Below are positions 52,166-60,141 of a stretch of 64,000 nucleotides of DNA, piece by piece. The stretch is from Sinorhizobium kostiense (lineage in GTDB: Bacteria > Pseudomonadota > Alphaproteobacteria > Rhizobiales > Rhizobiaceae): the NCBI RefSeq assembly GCF_017874595.1, contig NZ_JAGILA010000001.1, forward strand, positions 806,001 through 870,000, given 5' to 3'. The translations under genes were made by a program, and so were the position numbers. Below the pieces are notes generated by a model, which worked only from the letters and a program-made list of their open reading frames with translations, made no database searches and was not told where the DNA came from. Positions within the stretch are counted from its first letter, which is position 1. Each line of letters opens with the position of its first letter.

Positions 52166-52381
52166 ATGCATACGGAGGAATGCCTGCAGCTCCATTTCGA
52201 TCTGTTGAGTGGCAGGGCACTGCTTGCCTACGGCGACAAGGAATACGTGTTGCCGGGTATCTATCGCACGAAGGAGACGGCACAGAGCGCAGCTCAGAAG
52301 TTCGCCTGGGAAGAGCTTGGCTGGAAACGTCGAGCGCCGGAAATCCGGGGAGCCTCCGAAGTTCCTGTTTGGCTACGCTGA
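52166..52381 (+). CDS. Small hypothetical protein under an EcfG promoter
   Basis: 71 residues: MHTEECLQLHFDLLSGRALL, then AQKFAWEELGWKRRAPEI. Unknown family. Start 52166 has GGAGG (52157-52161) just upstream. The promoter -10 at 52137-52140 means the TTG at 52103 cannot be used; ATG 52154 is possible. Confidence 0.6.
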   Translation: MHTEECLQLHFDLLSGRALLAYGDKEYVLPGIYRTKETAQSAAQKFAWEELGWKRRAPEIRGASEVPVWLR

Positions 52382-52388
52382 CTACTGC

Positions 52389-52486
52389 CTGTCTCTTTAG
52401 ACCGAGCCCGGTTCGAGCAAGGACATGCAGCAATCCAAAGTGCTACAGCCGACTTTGCGCGTCTGATAAGACGCGCGGCGCTGTAC
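52389..52486 (+). repeat. RIME-like repeat, copy C
   Basis: TGTCTCTTTAGACCGAGCC and GGACATGCAGCAAT in the first half, then AAAGTGCTACAGCCGACTT, the inner stem GCGCGTCT-GATA-AGACGCGC and CGCTGTA. Begins 8 bases after the small-protein stop and precedes the GST-like gene. Confidence 0.72.
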
Positions 52487-52630
52487 CGTAAATCGCGCAT
52501 TCGCAGAAGCGGTCGGCGGAAGCGTCGACCGCTGCACATCGAGCGTTTTTCGTTCGGCACTGTCCAGGTTGACGCCGCGAAAGGATTCCTGTCGAAAACC
52601 AAGGTGAGCGGTGCTTTAACGGAGCATTCC

Positions 52631-53353
52631 ATGACTTACAAGCTCTACTACTGGGACGGGATACCGGGGAGGGGAGAGTTCGTACGCCTTGCGCTCGAGG
52701 AGGCAGGCGCCCCCTATGTCGAGGTTGCCCGGCGGCCCGGAGGCACCGCGGAAATGCTGAAGCTGATGAGCGACACCGGAGCCGGTACCATCCCTTTCGC
52801 GCCGCCGTTCCTGATCGATGGTGATCTCACCATTCCGCACGTCGCGAACATCCTGTTCTATCTCGGCCCGAAACTCGGACTTGTCCCGGAAGACGAAGGC
52901 ACGCGCCATGTCGCAAACGGCTTGCAACTGACGATCACCGATTTCGTCACCGAAATCCACGATACGCACCATCCCGTCGGCGTGTCGCTCTACTATGAAG
53001 AGCAGAAACAGGAAGCGCTGAAGCGGTCGGCCGATTTTCTCGCGGAGCGACTGCCGAAATTCCTTGGCTATTTCGAACGCGTCCTCAACCAGAACCCGAC
53101 GGGGCGGGGACATGTCGTCGGCAAGGCGCTGAGCTACGTAGACCTGTCGCTCTTTCATATTGTCGAGGGTCTTCGCTATGCTTTCCCGAATGCCATGCGT
53201 GCCATTGAGGGAAGCGTCCCGAACTTGCTCGCACTCCACGATCTGGTTGCGGCTCGCCCGCGCATCCGCAACTATCTCCTCTCCGAGCGTCGGCTCGCCT
53301 TCAATGCCTCCGACATCTTCCGCCACTATCCGGAACTTGACCGACAGGATTGA
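52631..53353 (+). CDS. Glutathione S-transferase family protein
   Basis: 240 residues. Thioredoxin-like N-terminus (MTYKLYYWDGIPGRGEFVRLALEEAG) then GTIPFAPPFLIDGDLTIPHVANILFYLG (cis-Pro and glutathione gamma-Glu contact region), and an all-helical C-terminal domain. Layout (Tyr near residue 7, G-RGE) resembles sigma/alpha/mu-like GSTs more than beta-class bacterial enzymes. Detoxification role is likely; substrate unknown. ATG 52631 with CGGAG 6 bases upstream. Confidence 0.88.
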   Translation: MTYKLYYWDGIPGRGEFVRLALEEAGAPYVEVARRPGGTAEMLKLMSDTGAGTIPFAPPFLIDGDLTIPHVANILFYLGPKLGLVPEDEGTRHVANGLQLTITDFVTEIHDTHHPVGVSLYYEEQKQEALKRSADFLAERLPKFLGYFERVLNQNPTGRGHVVGKALSYVDLSLFHIVEGLRYAFPNAMRAIEGSVPNLLALHDLVAARPRIRNYLLSERRLAFNASDIFRHYPELDRQD

Positions 53354-53416
53354 AGCGCACTTCCACCCACGTCCGGGCCGCGCCGCTCGTTGAGACTTGG
53401 CAAGCCGGCAAGCGAA

Positions 53417-53441
53417 GGAACAAACCTGCCTGCATGCCGTT
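53417..53441 (+). promoter_or_regulatory. EcfG/RpoE2-type promoter of the DUF2934 gene
   Basis: GGAAC (53417-53421), 16 bases, CGTT (53438-53441), full consensus, 40 bases before the ATG. Confidence 0.7.
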
Positions 53442-53481
53442 ACTGCTTCGCAATGTAGGGCTTCAACGGTGAGGTAAACAC

Positions 53482-53700
53482 ATGGAAAATGACGAGGAAG
53501 AACTGATCAGGCGTCGGGCCTACGCGATCTGGGAGCTGGAAGGCCGTCCGGACGGCCAGGATCTCAGGCATTGGGAACAGGCATCTCAAGAAAGCCGGAG
53601 CTCGGCGCCGAATGGTGATAATCTCGGTCGCGCAGGCGCGCGCCAAACCCCGCCGCAGCCTCGGCGCAAGTCGACGAGGAACGGAGCGCGCGGGCAATAG
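53482..53700 (+). CDS. DUF2934 family protein
   Basis: 72 residues. IRRRAYAIWELEGRPDGQDLRHWEQA is the complete DUF2934 signature; the remainder is a polar basic tail. Small rhizobial protein of unknown function, frequently in the general stress regulon (known for S. meliloti paralogues). A consensus EcfG promoter lies immediately upstream. Confidence 0.9.
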   Translation: MENDEEELIRRRAYAIWELEGRPDGQDLRHWEQASQESRSSAPNGDNLGRAGARQTPPQPRRKSTRNGARGQ

Positions 53701-53827
53701 CGTCTGCGAGGCACCCGAGGGATGCCGGCCGTCACGCTCTCGAGGACAGCCGGCATTCTGCTGAAAGAGCGCGGAGGTGAGCTGGGCTCTCGCTCCTGCC
53801 TTGCTCAGGCGCATCGGGAGAGCGACA

Positions 53828-54094
53828 ATGCATCAGATGGAAGACAGTGGCGGAAGTTCCACCAATCCCGCGCCGGGCCAGCCCACAGGGGACTATGGCG
53901 CCATGGATCAGGAGACCGGTCCTCATCGACAAACAGCGGCGGGGCCTGCTGACGTCCCAGGTCACGACGCCGCTGGCGGCGAGACCTGGAACAGGGTGCT
54001 TGGTGACAACACCAGCGCCGGAATGGTGCGGCTACTTGGGGCAGTCGCGCTCTTCATCCTGGTCGGCGCATCATTGTTCTGGCTTGCCGACTGA
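53828..54094 (+). CDS. Small membrane-anchored hypothetical protein
   Basis: 88 residues. A polar, Gly/Pro/Thr-rich N-terminus of ~65 residues is followed by one C-terminal membrane helix (GMVRLLGAVALFILVGASLFWLA), so tail-anchored with the bulk probably cytoplasmic. No family recognised. Start 53828 has GGGAGA 6 bases upstream. 127 bases after the DUF2934 gene on the same strand; may share its stress promoter. Confidence 0.65.
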   Translation: MHQMEDSGGSSTNPAPGQPTGDYGAMDQETGPHRQTAAGPADVPGHDAAGGETWNRVLGDNTSAGMVRLLGAVALFILVGASLFWLAD

Positions 54095-54115
54095 CGCGGG
54101 CGTCGCGGCGCAGTC

Positions 54116-54532
54116 TTACTGCTGCGCCGGCGCGGGGTTCTGAAGCTTCTCCTGGACCTTCTTGGCAAGCGCCGGATCGTTCTGGGCGGCAGTCAGAATG
54201 GTCGTGTACTCCTGCACCGAGATGGGGGAGGCTTCCACCGCCTTGACCATTTGCTGGCTGGCTTCGGTCTGCAGCTTCTCCTTTGCAGCCGCGTCCGAGG
54301 TGGCCCCGATCTTTGTGGAATACTCCTGCCTGACCTTGTCGACCTCAAGATAGGCTACCGCGAAGGCCTCGAGTTTCTCGTCGCTGATGGGAGCTGTCTG
54401 TGTCCCCGTCTGCCCTTGCGCCGGCTGTGCTTCCTGTGCCTGGGCTACTTCCAGGGCGGACGCCGGGCTGACGATCATCAAGCTGAAGACTGCAGCGGTC
54501 AACGATGCAACGGATGTGTAACGAGCGATCAT
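54116..54532 (-). CDS. DUF4168 exported protein
   Basis: 138 residues. Signal peptide ending near PASALEVAQA, a Gln/Ala-rich linker, then the DUF4168 domain (SDEKLEAFAVAYLEVDKVRQEYSTKI, MVKAVEASPISVQEYTTILTAAQNDPALAKKV). Function unknown; periplasmic. ATG 54532 is preferred over the ATG six bases upstream (54538) because GAGAGGA lies immediately next to the latter and at normal distance from the former. Confidence 0.85.
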   Translation of the reverse strand: MIARYTSVASLTAAVFSLMIVSPASALEVAQAQEAQPAQGQTGTQTAPISDEKLEAFAVAYLEVDKVRQEYSTKIGATSDAAAKEKLQTEASQQMVKAVEASPISVQEYTTILTAAQNDPALAKKVQEKLQNPAPAQQ

Positions 54533-54704
54533 TTTCATTCCTCTCTGACGTGCATGACGTGATCGGCAGCAAAACCGCCTGCTCAATCGTTCCGACTCGA
54601 GCCGAGACGGAGCGAAGCCCGACCATGGGGGCCCCAAAAGGGCTCGATGGGGCGGCAGCGGGGTTTTTTGCTGACCATTGCGCGGCAGCTTTGTGGCCCC
54701 GACA

Positions 54705-54775
54705 CTACAGGGCCGTGCGTTCTGCCGTGCGTTCTTAGGACGCACAAAGGACGCTGTAGGTCTTTGAATTCAGCG
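54705..54775 (-). repeat. RIME-like repeat, copy D (variant)
   Basis: On the minus strand: CTACAGCGTCCTTTGTGCG, then AAGAACGCACGG and an ending CCTGTAG; the outer arms CTACAG (54705-54710 plus) and CTGTAG (54754-54759) pair. The inner CGTGCGTTCT unit is duplicated, unlike copies A-C. Confidence 0.55.
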
Positions 54776-54822
54776 GGTCGGGTGGCTTCTGCGAGCCGCA
54801 AACCGGCCGACCGTGCGGGAAT

Positions 54823-55635
54823 TTACGCTAGGTCGGGCCTTTTCGCCCGGATCGCGTAGCGGTGCTGGCTTCTGCGCGCGAGTCCCTTGAACAGGTTCCA
54901 GTTCTTTGCCTGCGTGCGGTGGATTTCGCCAAGATCCGCATCAACCTCGATATCGATGAAGCCGGCCTCGTGGAGGAGGTCGACCACCGCTTCGGCGCGC
55001 GCTCCCCTGGCAAAATAGACTCGGGAAAGAATGCTACGGTGGGTTTCCATCATGTCCCGCGAGTGAATCGGCGCCTCCGGTTTGAAAATTCCCGCGCGCT
55101 GGCCCCAGGCGCTGAGCTTGCCGCAGAGCCGTTCCAGCACACTGGTGCTGACGAAATCGCCGTCGACGATCAGCACCGTCCCTCCGGGTTTCAGCACGCG
55201 CAGCCATTCCGCGAAGGCCGCGGCCGGATCGACCAGCGTCCAGACCAGATGCCGATTGACGACGACGTCGTAGCACTCATCCGGCTCCATCGTGTTTTCC
55301 GCGTCGCCGATCCGGAAGGAAATCTTGCGCTTGCGGCCGGCCGCCTTCCGGCGGGCGAGGTTCAGCATGGGCTCGGCCCAGTCGAGCCCTGTGACCTTGA
55401 AGCCGAGATCGTCGAGAAGGTGGGAGATCACGCCGGTCCCGCTCGCAAGATCGAGTGCCATGCGACCGTCGCCACTCCCGAGATGGCGCAGGAATAGCCG
55501 ATGCCAGGCGGTGCGTTCCTCCTCGGAGAAGATTTCATGCCCCGGAGACAGGTCGAAGGTGGCGGCCCGTTCCGACCAATAGGCCTTGATCTCGTCGCGA
55601 AGATCATAGTTTCGCCGCTCTGCCACGTCGCTCAT
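54823..55635 (-). CDS. Class I SAM-dependent methyltransferase
   Basis: 270 residues. SAM loop MALDLASGTGVISHLLDDLG, acidic strand VTGLDWAEPML, IGDAENTMEPDECYDVVVNRHLVWTL and LKPGGTVLIVDGDF: a UbiE/Methyltransf_11-type enzyme on a small molecule. ATG 55635 is chosen because the Irr-type box (55656-55672) lies just upstream of it; the extension to 55740 would cover the regulatory region. Divergent from the iron-type ABC importer, so it probably modifies or processes the same metal ligand (inference). Confidence 0.85.
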   Translation of the reverse strand: MSDVAERRNYDLRDEIKAYWSERAATFDLSPGHEIFSEEERTAWHRLFLRHLGSGDGRMALDLASGTGVISHLLDDLGFKVTGLDWAEPMLNLARRKAAGRKRKISFRIGDAENTMEPDECYDVVVNRHLVWTLVDPAAAFAEWLRVLKPGGTVLIVDGDFVSTSVLERLCGKLSAWGQRAGIFKPEAPIHSRDMMETHRSILSRVYFARGARAEAVVDLLHEAGFIDIEVDADLGEIHRTQAKNWNLFKGLARRSQHRYAIRAKRPDLA

Positions 55636-55655
55636 CGGTGCAATGGATCCCTGTG

Positions 55656-55672
55656 TTTGGAAGCGTTCTAAA
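55656..55672. promoter_or_regulatory. Irr-type ICE box
   Basis: TTTGGAAGCGTTCTAAA: TTTnGAA-N3-TTCnAAA dyad, one base off the ICE consensus TTTAGAA-N3-TTCTAAA. In the divergent promoter region. Confidence 0.65.
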
Positions 55673-55681
55673 AGATAATTG

Positions 55682-55710
55682 TTGACTGATAAAGTCATGA
55701 AACTATAGAT
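55682..55710 (+). promoter_or_regulatory. Housekeeping-type promoter overlapping an IRO/RirA-like box
   Basis: TTGACT (55682-55687), 16 bases, TATAGAT (55704-55710). TGA-N9-TCA at 55683-55697 matches the IRO core bound by RirA and overlaps the -35, as expected for iron repression of the importer. Confidence 0.6.
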
Positions 55711-55739
55711 CGCATCGATTTTCCACCGGAGCGACAACA

Positions 55740-56873
55740 ATGAGAGTTTTCAACAGGGCGGCCGCGGTCGCCGCGAGCCTTTGCGTGCTCCTTACGAGCG
55801 CAGCACTCGCCGATACCGTCAAGGTGACCGACGTCACCGGTCGTGAAGTCGAGGTCAACGTGCCGGTGGAGCACGTGATCCTGGGCGAAGGCCGCCAGAT
55901 CTATTTCGTTGGCGCTCTCGACAAGGACGACCCTTTCAAGCGCGTCGTCGGCTGGCGTGACGATTTGGCCAAGGCCGATCCCGAAAGCTACGCCGCCTAC
56001 CTCGCCGAGTATCCCGACATTGCCAAACTGCCGGCCTTCGGCGGCATGAAGGATGGCACCTTCGACATCGAGCAGGCAGTCGCGCTGAAGCCGGACGTCA
56101 TGCTGATGAATATCGATGCCAAGACAGCGACGGAAGAGGCCGGCTATATCGAAAAACTCGAGAAGGTCGGCATTCCGCTCGTCTACGTGGATTTCCGCGA
56201 AAAGCCGATGGAAAACACCGAGCCGAGCATGCGCCTGATCGGCAAGCTATTCGGTAAGGAGGAAAAGGCCGAGGAATTCATCAAGTTCCGTGCCGAGCAG
56301 ATCGCCAAGGTAACGGATGTCCTGGCGAAGGCCAATCCGAAGAAGCCGCTCGTCTTCATGGAGCGCGCCGGCGGCTATTCCGACGATTGCTGCATGTCCT
56401 TTGGCGACGAGAATTTCGGCAAAATGGTTGAGTTCGCCGGCGGCGTGAACATGGCCAAGGAGATCATTCCTGGCACCTTCGGCACGGTCAATCCGGAGCA
56501 GATCATCGCTTCCAACCCGGACCAGATCATCATCACCGGCGGCAACTGGGAAGGCTATGTTCCCGGCGGCAACTGGGTCGGCGTCGGTTATGGCGCGGAT
56601 GAGAAGGAAGCGCTGCGCAAGCTCGAGAACCTGACCAAGCGCCCGGCCTTCACCGGTGTGAAGGCGGTCAAGGACGGCAATGTCCACGCCATCTGGCACC
56701 AGTTCTACAACAACCCGTATCAGTTCGTGGCCATCCAGCAGATCGCCAAATGGCTGCACCCGGATCTGTTCAAGGATCTCGACCCGGAAGCGACGTTCAA
56801 GGAACTGCACGAGCGCTTCCTGCCGCTGCCTTACAGGAGCGGGTACTTCGTCTCTCTGAATGTGAGCCAGTAA
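55740..56873 (+). CDS. Iron-complex-type ABC substrate-binding protein (first of tandem pair)
   Basis: 377 residues. Signal peptide AAAVAASLCVLLTSAALA. FecB/TroA-like fold: VTDVTGREVEVNVPVEHVIL, QAVALKPDVMLMNI, GKLFGKEEKAEEFIKF and VNPEQIIASNPDQIIITGGNW. A vicinal Cys pair (DDCCMSFGDENFGKMVEFAGG) near residue 218 is shared with the second binding protein. It would deliver an iron complex or related metal chelate to the permease at 58060. About 50% identical by eye to its neighbour. Confidence 0.88.
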   Translation: MRVFNRAAAVAASLCVLLTSAALADTVKVTDVTGREVEVNVPVEHVILGEGRQIYFVGALDKDDPFKRVVGWRDDLAKADPESYAAYLAEYPDIAKLPAFGGMKDGTFDIEQAVALKPDVMLMNIDAKTATEEAGYIEKLEKVGIPLVYVDFREKPMENTEPSMRLIGKLFGKEEKAEEFIKFRAEQIAKVTDVLAKANPKKPLVFMERAGGYSDDCCMSFGDENFGKMVEFAGGVNMAKEIIPGTFGTVNPEQIIASNPDQIIITGGNWEGYVPGGNWVGVGYGADEKEALRKLENLTKRPAFTGVKAVKDGNVHAIWHQFYNNPYQFVAIQQIAKWLHPDLFKDLDPEATFKELHERFLPLPYRSGYFVSLNVSQ

Positions 56874-56926
56874 GCAATCGGACCGGAGGGGAGCGCCCTC
56901 CGATCCTCTGTCCTCGAGGTCTGCCA

Positions 56927-58063
56927 ATGCCGGTCCTGAAGAAGGTTCTGCTTGCCATTTTCGCGGCGCTGCTCTCTGCAGCGCCGGCCATCGCTGCGGA
57001 AATCACGGATGTAACCGGCCGCAAGGTGGAAATCGAGCTTCCGGCGAAGCGGATATTGCTCGGCGAGGCACGGCAGATCCATATCGCTGCGGCGCTCAAG
57101 GGCGAGCGGGTCTTCGACACGATCGTCGGCTGGCGCGACGATCTGGTCAAGAAGGACCCCGATTCCTATGCCGGCTACCTCGAACGCTTTCCGGCAATCG
57201 AAAAGTTGCCGCGCTTCGGCTATGTCCCGAGCGGCGATTTCAGCCTCGAAGCAGCGATTGCCCTGAAGCCGGACATCATTACGCTGAACCTCGAGGCGGC
57301 GGAAGCGGCAGAGGAATCCGGTTTCATCGACAAGGCGGCTGCGGCCGGCATAGCCGTCATCTTCCTCGATTTTCGTGTCGACCCGGCGGCAAATAGCGAG
57401 AAATCCGTCGCGATCCTCGGCCGGCTCTTCGGCGCGGAGGCAACGGCGAAGGAATTCATCGGCTGGCGTCGGGCACAGATCGCGATCGTGACCGAACGCC
57501 TGGCAAAGGCTGGCGACATCACGCGACCGAAAGTATTCATCGAACGCTCGCCCGGCATCACCGGCGAGGTCGCATGCTGCAGGACCTTCGGGCCGGCGAA
57601 CTTCGGCGAGATGGTCGAAATGGCGGGCGGCCATAACATCGGTTCCGACGTGATCACTGCGACCTTCGGCGATCTCAATCCCGAGCAGCTCGTCGTCGCC
57701 AATCCGGATCATGTGATCGTGACCGGCAGCAATTGGTCGGCCGAATCCGACCTCAACCAGTTCGTGGCGGTCGGGCGAGGCGCCGATCCTGCGGCGGCCC
57801 GCGAGAGGCTGAAGGGATTGATGCAGCGCCCGGCCTTTTCCAGCCTCGACGCGGTGAAGTCGGGTGCGGTGCACGCAGTGTGGCATCAGTTCTACGGTGC
57901 GCCCTACGAATTCGTCCCGATCCAACAATTCGCAAAATGGTTCCATCCGGCGCTTTTCGCTGATCTCGATCCGGAACGCACGTTTCGGGAATTCCACGAG
58001 AAATTCCTGCCGGTTACCTATCGCCCGGGCTATTTCGTCTCGCTTTCGGATGGGGGTGAATGA
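56927..58063 (+). CDS. Iron-complex-type ABC substrate-binding protein (second of tandem pair)
   Basis: 378 residues. Signal peptide VLLAIFAALLSAAPAIAA. Same layout as the preceding protein, including ITDVTGRKVEIELPAKRILLG, IALKPDIITLN, and the vicinal Cys pair in VACCRTFGPANFGEMVEMAGG. ATG 56927 has CGAGG upstream; an in-frame extension to 56750 lies inside the first gene. Its end overlaps the permease start by ATGA. Two binding proteins on one permease suggests two related ligands. Confidence 0.88.
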   Translation: MPVLKKVLLAIFAALLSAAPAIAAEITDVTGRKVEIELPAKRILLGEARQIHIAAALKGERVFDTIVGWRDDLVKKDPDSYAGYLERFPAIEKLPRFGYVPSGDFSLEAAIALKPDIITLNLEAAEAAEESGFIDKAAAAGIAVIFLDFRVDPAANSEKSVAILGRLFGAEATAKEFIGWRRAQIAIVTERLAKAGDITRPKVFIERSPGITGEVACCRTFGPANFGEMVEMAGGHNIGSDVITATFGDLNPEQLVVANPDHVIVTGSNWSAESDLNQFVAVGRGADPAAARERLKGLMQRPAFSSLDAVKSGAVHAVWHQFYGAPYEFVPIQQFAKWFHPALFADLDPERTFREFHEKFLPVTYRPGYFVSLSDGGE

Positions 58064-59130
58064 TGGTGGCTATCACCGATGAAATCACCGGCCTCGAAGG
58101 TCGCGGCCGCTACCGCGCTCTCGTCGGGCGTCGCGTCGTCCTGCTCTCCATTCTTCTGGCAGCACTGTTCCTCTCGGTCGCAATCGACATGGCACTCGGA
58201 CCAGCCAATTATCCGATCGCTGATGTGCTGACGGCCCTGTTCGATGCCGAAAGCGTCGGTGACCAGCTTCGCGTCGTGATCTGGGACATCCGGATGCCGA
58301 TCGCGCTGATGGCGGTCACGGTGGGCGCCTCGCTCTCGGTCGCGGGCGCGCAGATGCAGACGATTCTTGCAAACCCGCTGGCCAGCCCCTTCACGCTCGG
58401 CATTTCGGCCGCTGCCAGCTTCGGCGCGGCACTCGGCCTCGTTGCGGGTGTTGCGGTCTTTCCGGTTGCGGTTCAGTACATGGTACCGCTCAACGCCTTC
58501 CTGATGGCGATGATTGCAGCGCTTTTCATTCACTTCGCCTCGACAATGCGCGGGGTCACCGTCGAGACCATCGTGCTCCTCGGTATTGCGCTCGTCTTCA
58601 CCTTCAATGCGGCATTGTCGCTGCTCGAATATCTGGCGTCCGAGCAGGCGCTTGCAGCCGTGGTGTTCTGGACGATGGGCAGCCTCACCAAGGCGACCTG
58701 GCCAAAAGTCTGGATCACCGGTGCGGTGCTCCTGATCGCCGTGCCGCTCTTCGCGCGGCGTGCCTGGGCCTTGACGGCGCTCCGGCTCGGCGACGACAAG
58801 GCGGCGAGCTTCGGCATCAATGTCCGCCGACTGCGGCTCGAAACCATGCTGACGGTCAGCCTGCTGGCGGCGATTCCGGTGTCCTTTGTCGGAACGATAG
58901 GTTTCGTCGGCCTCGTCGGTCCGCACATTGCGCGGATGCTCGTCGGCGAGGACCAACGCTTCTTTCTGCCGGCTTCCATCCTCTGCGGCGCGCTCCTGCT
59001 TTCGGTGACTTCCGTCGTCAGCAAGATGATCATTCCGGGTGCGGTCCTGCCGATCGGCATCATAACGGCACTCGTCGGCGTTCCCTTCTTCTTCGTGCTG
59101 ATCTTCACCAACAGGAGGCGCGCATGGTAG
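58060..59130 (+). CDS. FecCD-family ABC permease
   Basis: 356 residues, about 9-10 helices. RVVIWDIRMPIALMAVTVGASLSVAGAQMQTILANPLASPFTLGIS is the FecCD N-terminal signature, with GTIGFVGLVGPHIARMLVGEDQR and TALVGVPFFFVLI in the second half. Homodimeric permease of siderophore/heme/cobalamin importers. Start overlaps the second binding protein (ATGATGG), and its end overlaps the ATPase gene by 7 bases. Confidence 0.94.
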   Translation: MMVAITDEITGLEGRGRYRALVGRRVVLLSILLAALFLSVAIDMALGPANYPIADVLTALFDAESVGDQLRVVIWDIRMPIALMAVTVGASLSVAGAQMQTILANPLASPFTLGISAAASFGAALGLVAGVAVFPVAVQYMVPLNAFLMAMIAALFIHFASTMRGVTVETIVLLGIALVFTFNAALSLLEYLASEQALAAVVFWTMGSLTKATWPKVWITGAVLLIAVPLFARRAWALTALRLGDDKAASFGINVRRLRLETMLTVSLLAAIPVSFVGTIGFVGLVGPHIARMLVGEDQRFFLPASILCGALLLSVTSVVSKMIIPGAVLPIGIITALVGVPFFFVLIFTNRRRAW

Positions 59131-59885
59131 CCTTGAGGCTGGAAGACGTCAGCGCCACCTATGGCCGGCGTACCATATTGTCCGGCATATCGACCGGGCT
59201 GCTGCGTGGCGGGCGGCTGACGGCTGTCATCGGCCCGAACGCGGCGGGCAAATCGACGCTCTTCAAGCGCATTGCCGGCCTCGCCAAGGGCGCCGGGCTG
59301 GTGCACCTCTCCGACACGGCCGAGGGGCCGCAGACGATCTGCTATATGCCCCAGGATACCGGCGCCAATGCGGTGCTGACGGTCTATGAATCCGTACTGC
59401 TTTCCGCCAAGCAGGGTTCCGGCTGGAAAGTCAAAGAGGAAGAACTGGCGGAGATCGACCGGGTGCTGGCGGCGCTGAAGATCGATGATCTGGCGTTTCG
59501 CGGCCTGGGCGAACTATCGGGCGGTCAGCGCCAGCTGGTGTCGATCGCCCAGGCGCTGGTGCGCAAGCCGGAAGTTCTCTTGATGGACGAGCCGACATCC
59601 GCACTCGACCTTTTTCGCCAGATCGAGGTGCTCGGCTTCATGAAGCACCTCTCGGCGACATCGGGCATGGCGGTACTGATCGCGCTGCACGATCTCAACC
59701 ATGCGCTGCGTTATTGCGACGACACTATCGTCATCAACGGCGGCTCGGTGGCGGCGAGCGGGCCGACGCAGGAGGTGATTACGGCCGATATGCTGAAATC
59801 CGTCTACCGCGTCGACGCGCGCGTCGAGACCTGTTCCCTCGGGCGGCCGATGGTAATCGTCGACGGCTCCCTTTCGGCTGCCTGA
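59124..59885 (+). CDS. ABC transporter ATP-binding protein (FecE/FhuC-like)
   Basis: 253 residues. Walker A GPNAAGKST, Q-loop YMPQDTGANAV, signature LSGGQRQLVSIAQAL, Walker B VLLMDEPTSALD, H-loop ALHDLNHAL. Powers the importer encoded just upstream, overlapping its permease by 7 bases. Together the four genes are one operon. The cargo is probably a ferric siderophore or other chelate, from the iron-type control sites (inference). Confidence 0.94.
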   Translation: MVALRLEDVSATYGRRTILSGISTGLLRGGRLTAVIGPNAAGKSTLFKRIAGLAKGAGLVHLSDTAEGPQTICYMPQDTGANAVLTVYESVLLSAKQGSGWKVKEEELAEIDRVLAALKIDDLAFRGLGELSGGQRQLVSIAQALVRKPEVLLMDEPTSALDLFRQIEVLGFMKHLSATSGMAVLIALHDLNHALRYCDDTIVINGGSVAASGPTQEVITADMLKSVYRVDARVETCSLGRPMVIVDGSLSAA

Positions 59886-60141
59886 GCCTGCGGTTGGTGC
59901 GGCGAACAAGCAATCAGTCGAATTGTGTGGGGCTGTAGCCGACGGAGATCGGTCCCGTGCTGCGCGGCCGAGCGGATTCGACCGCGCTTCGGCAGTCAAA
60001 GCGCCGTGCGCCCTGGGGCCGGAGCGATGTTCGGCGCGATCGAACCGGACACGCACCTGCCAGGAATCGTGCGTGTATCCGGCCGTTTTGTCGAGCAAGC
60101 GTCGTTCTGAGGTCGCGCCAGTTGGCCGGCGGTGCGGCGCC

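Noticed and set aside
54533-54610. GGAAC upstream of the DUF4168 gene
   Set aside because: The nearest TT steps give spacers of 14-16, not the required 18-19, so not accepted as an EcfG promoter.
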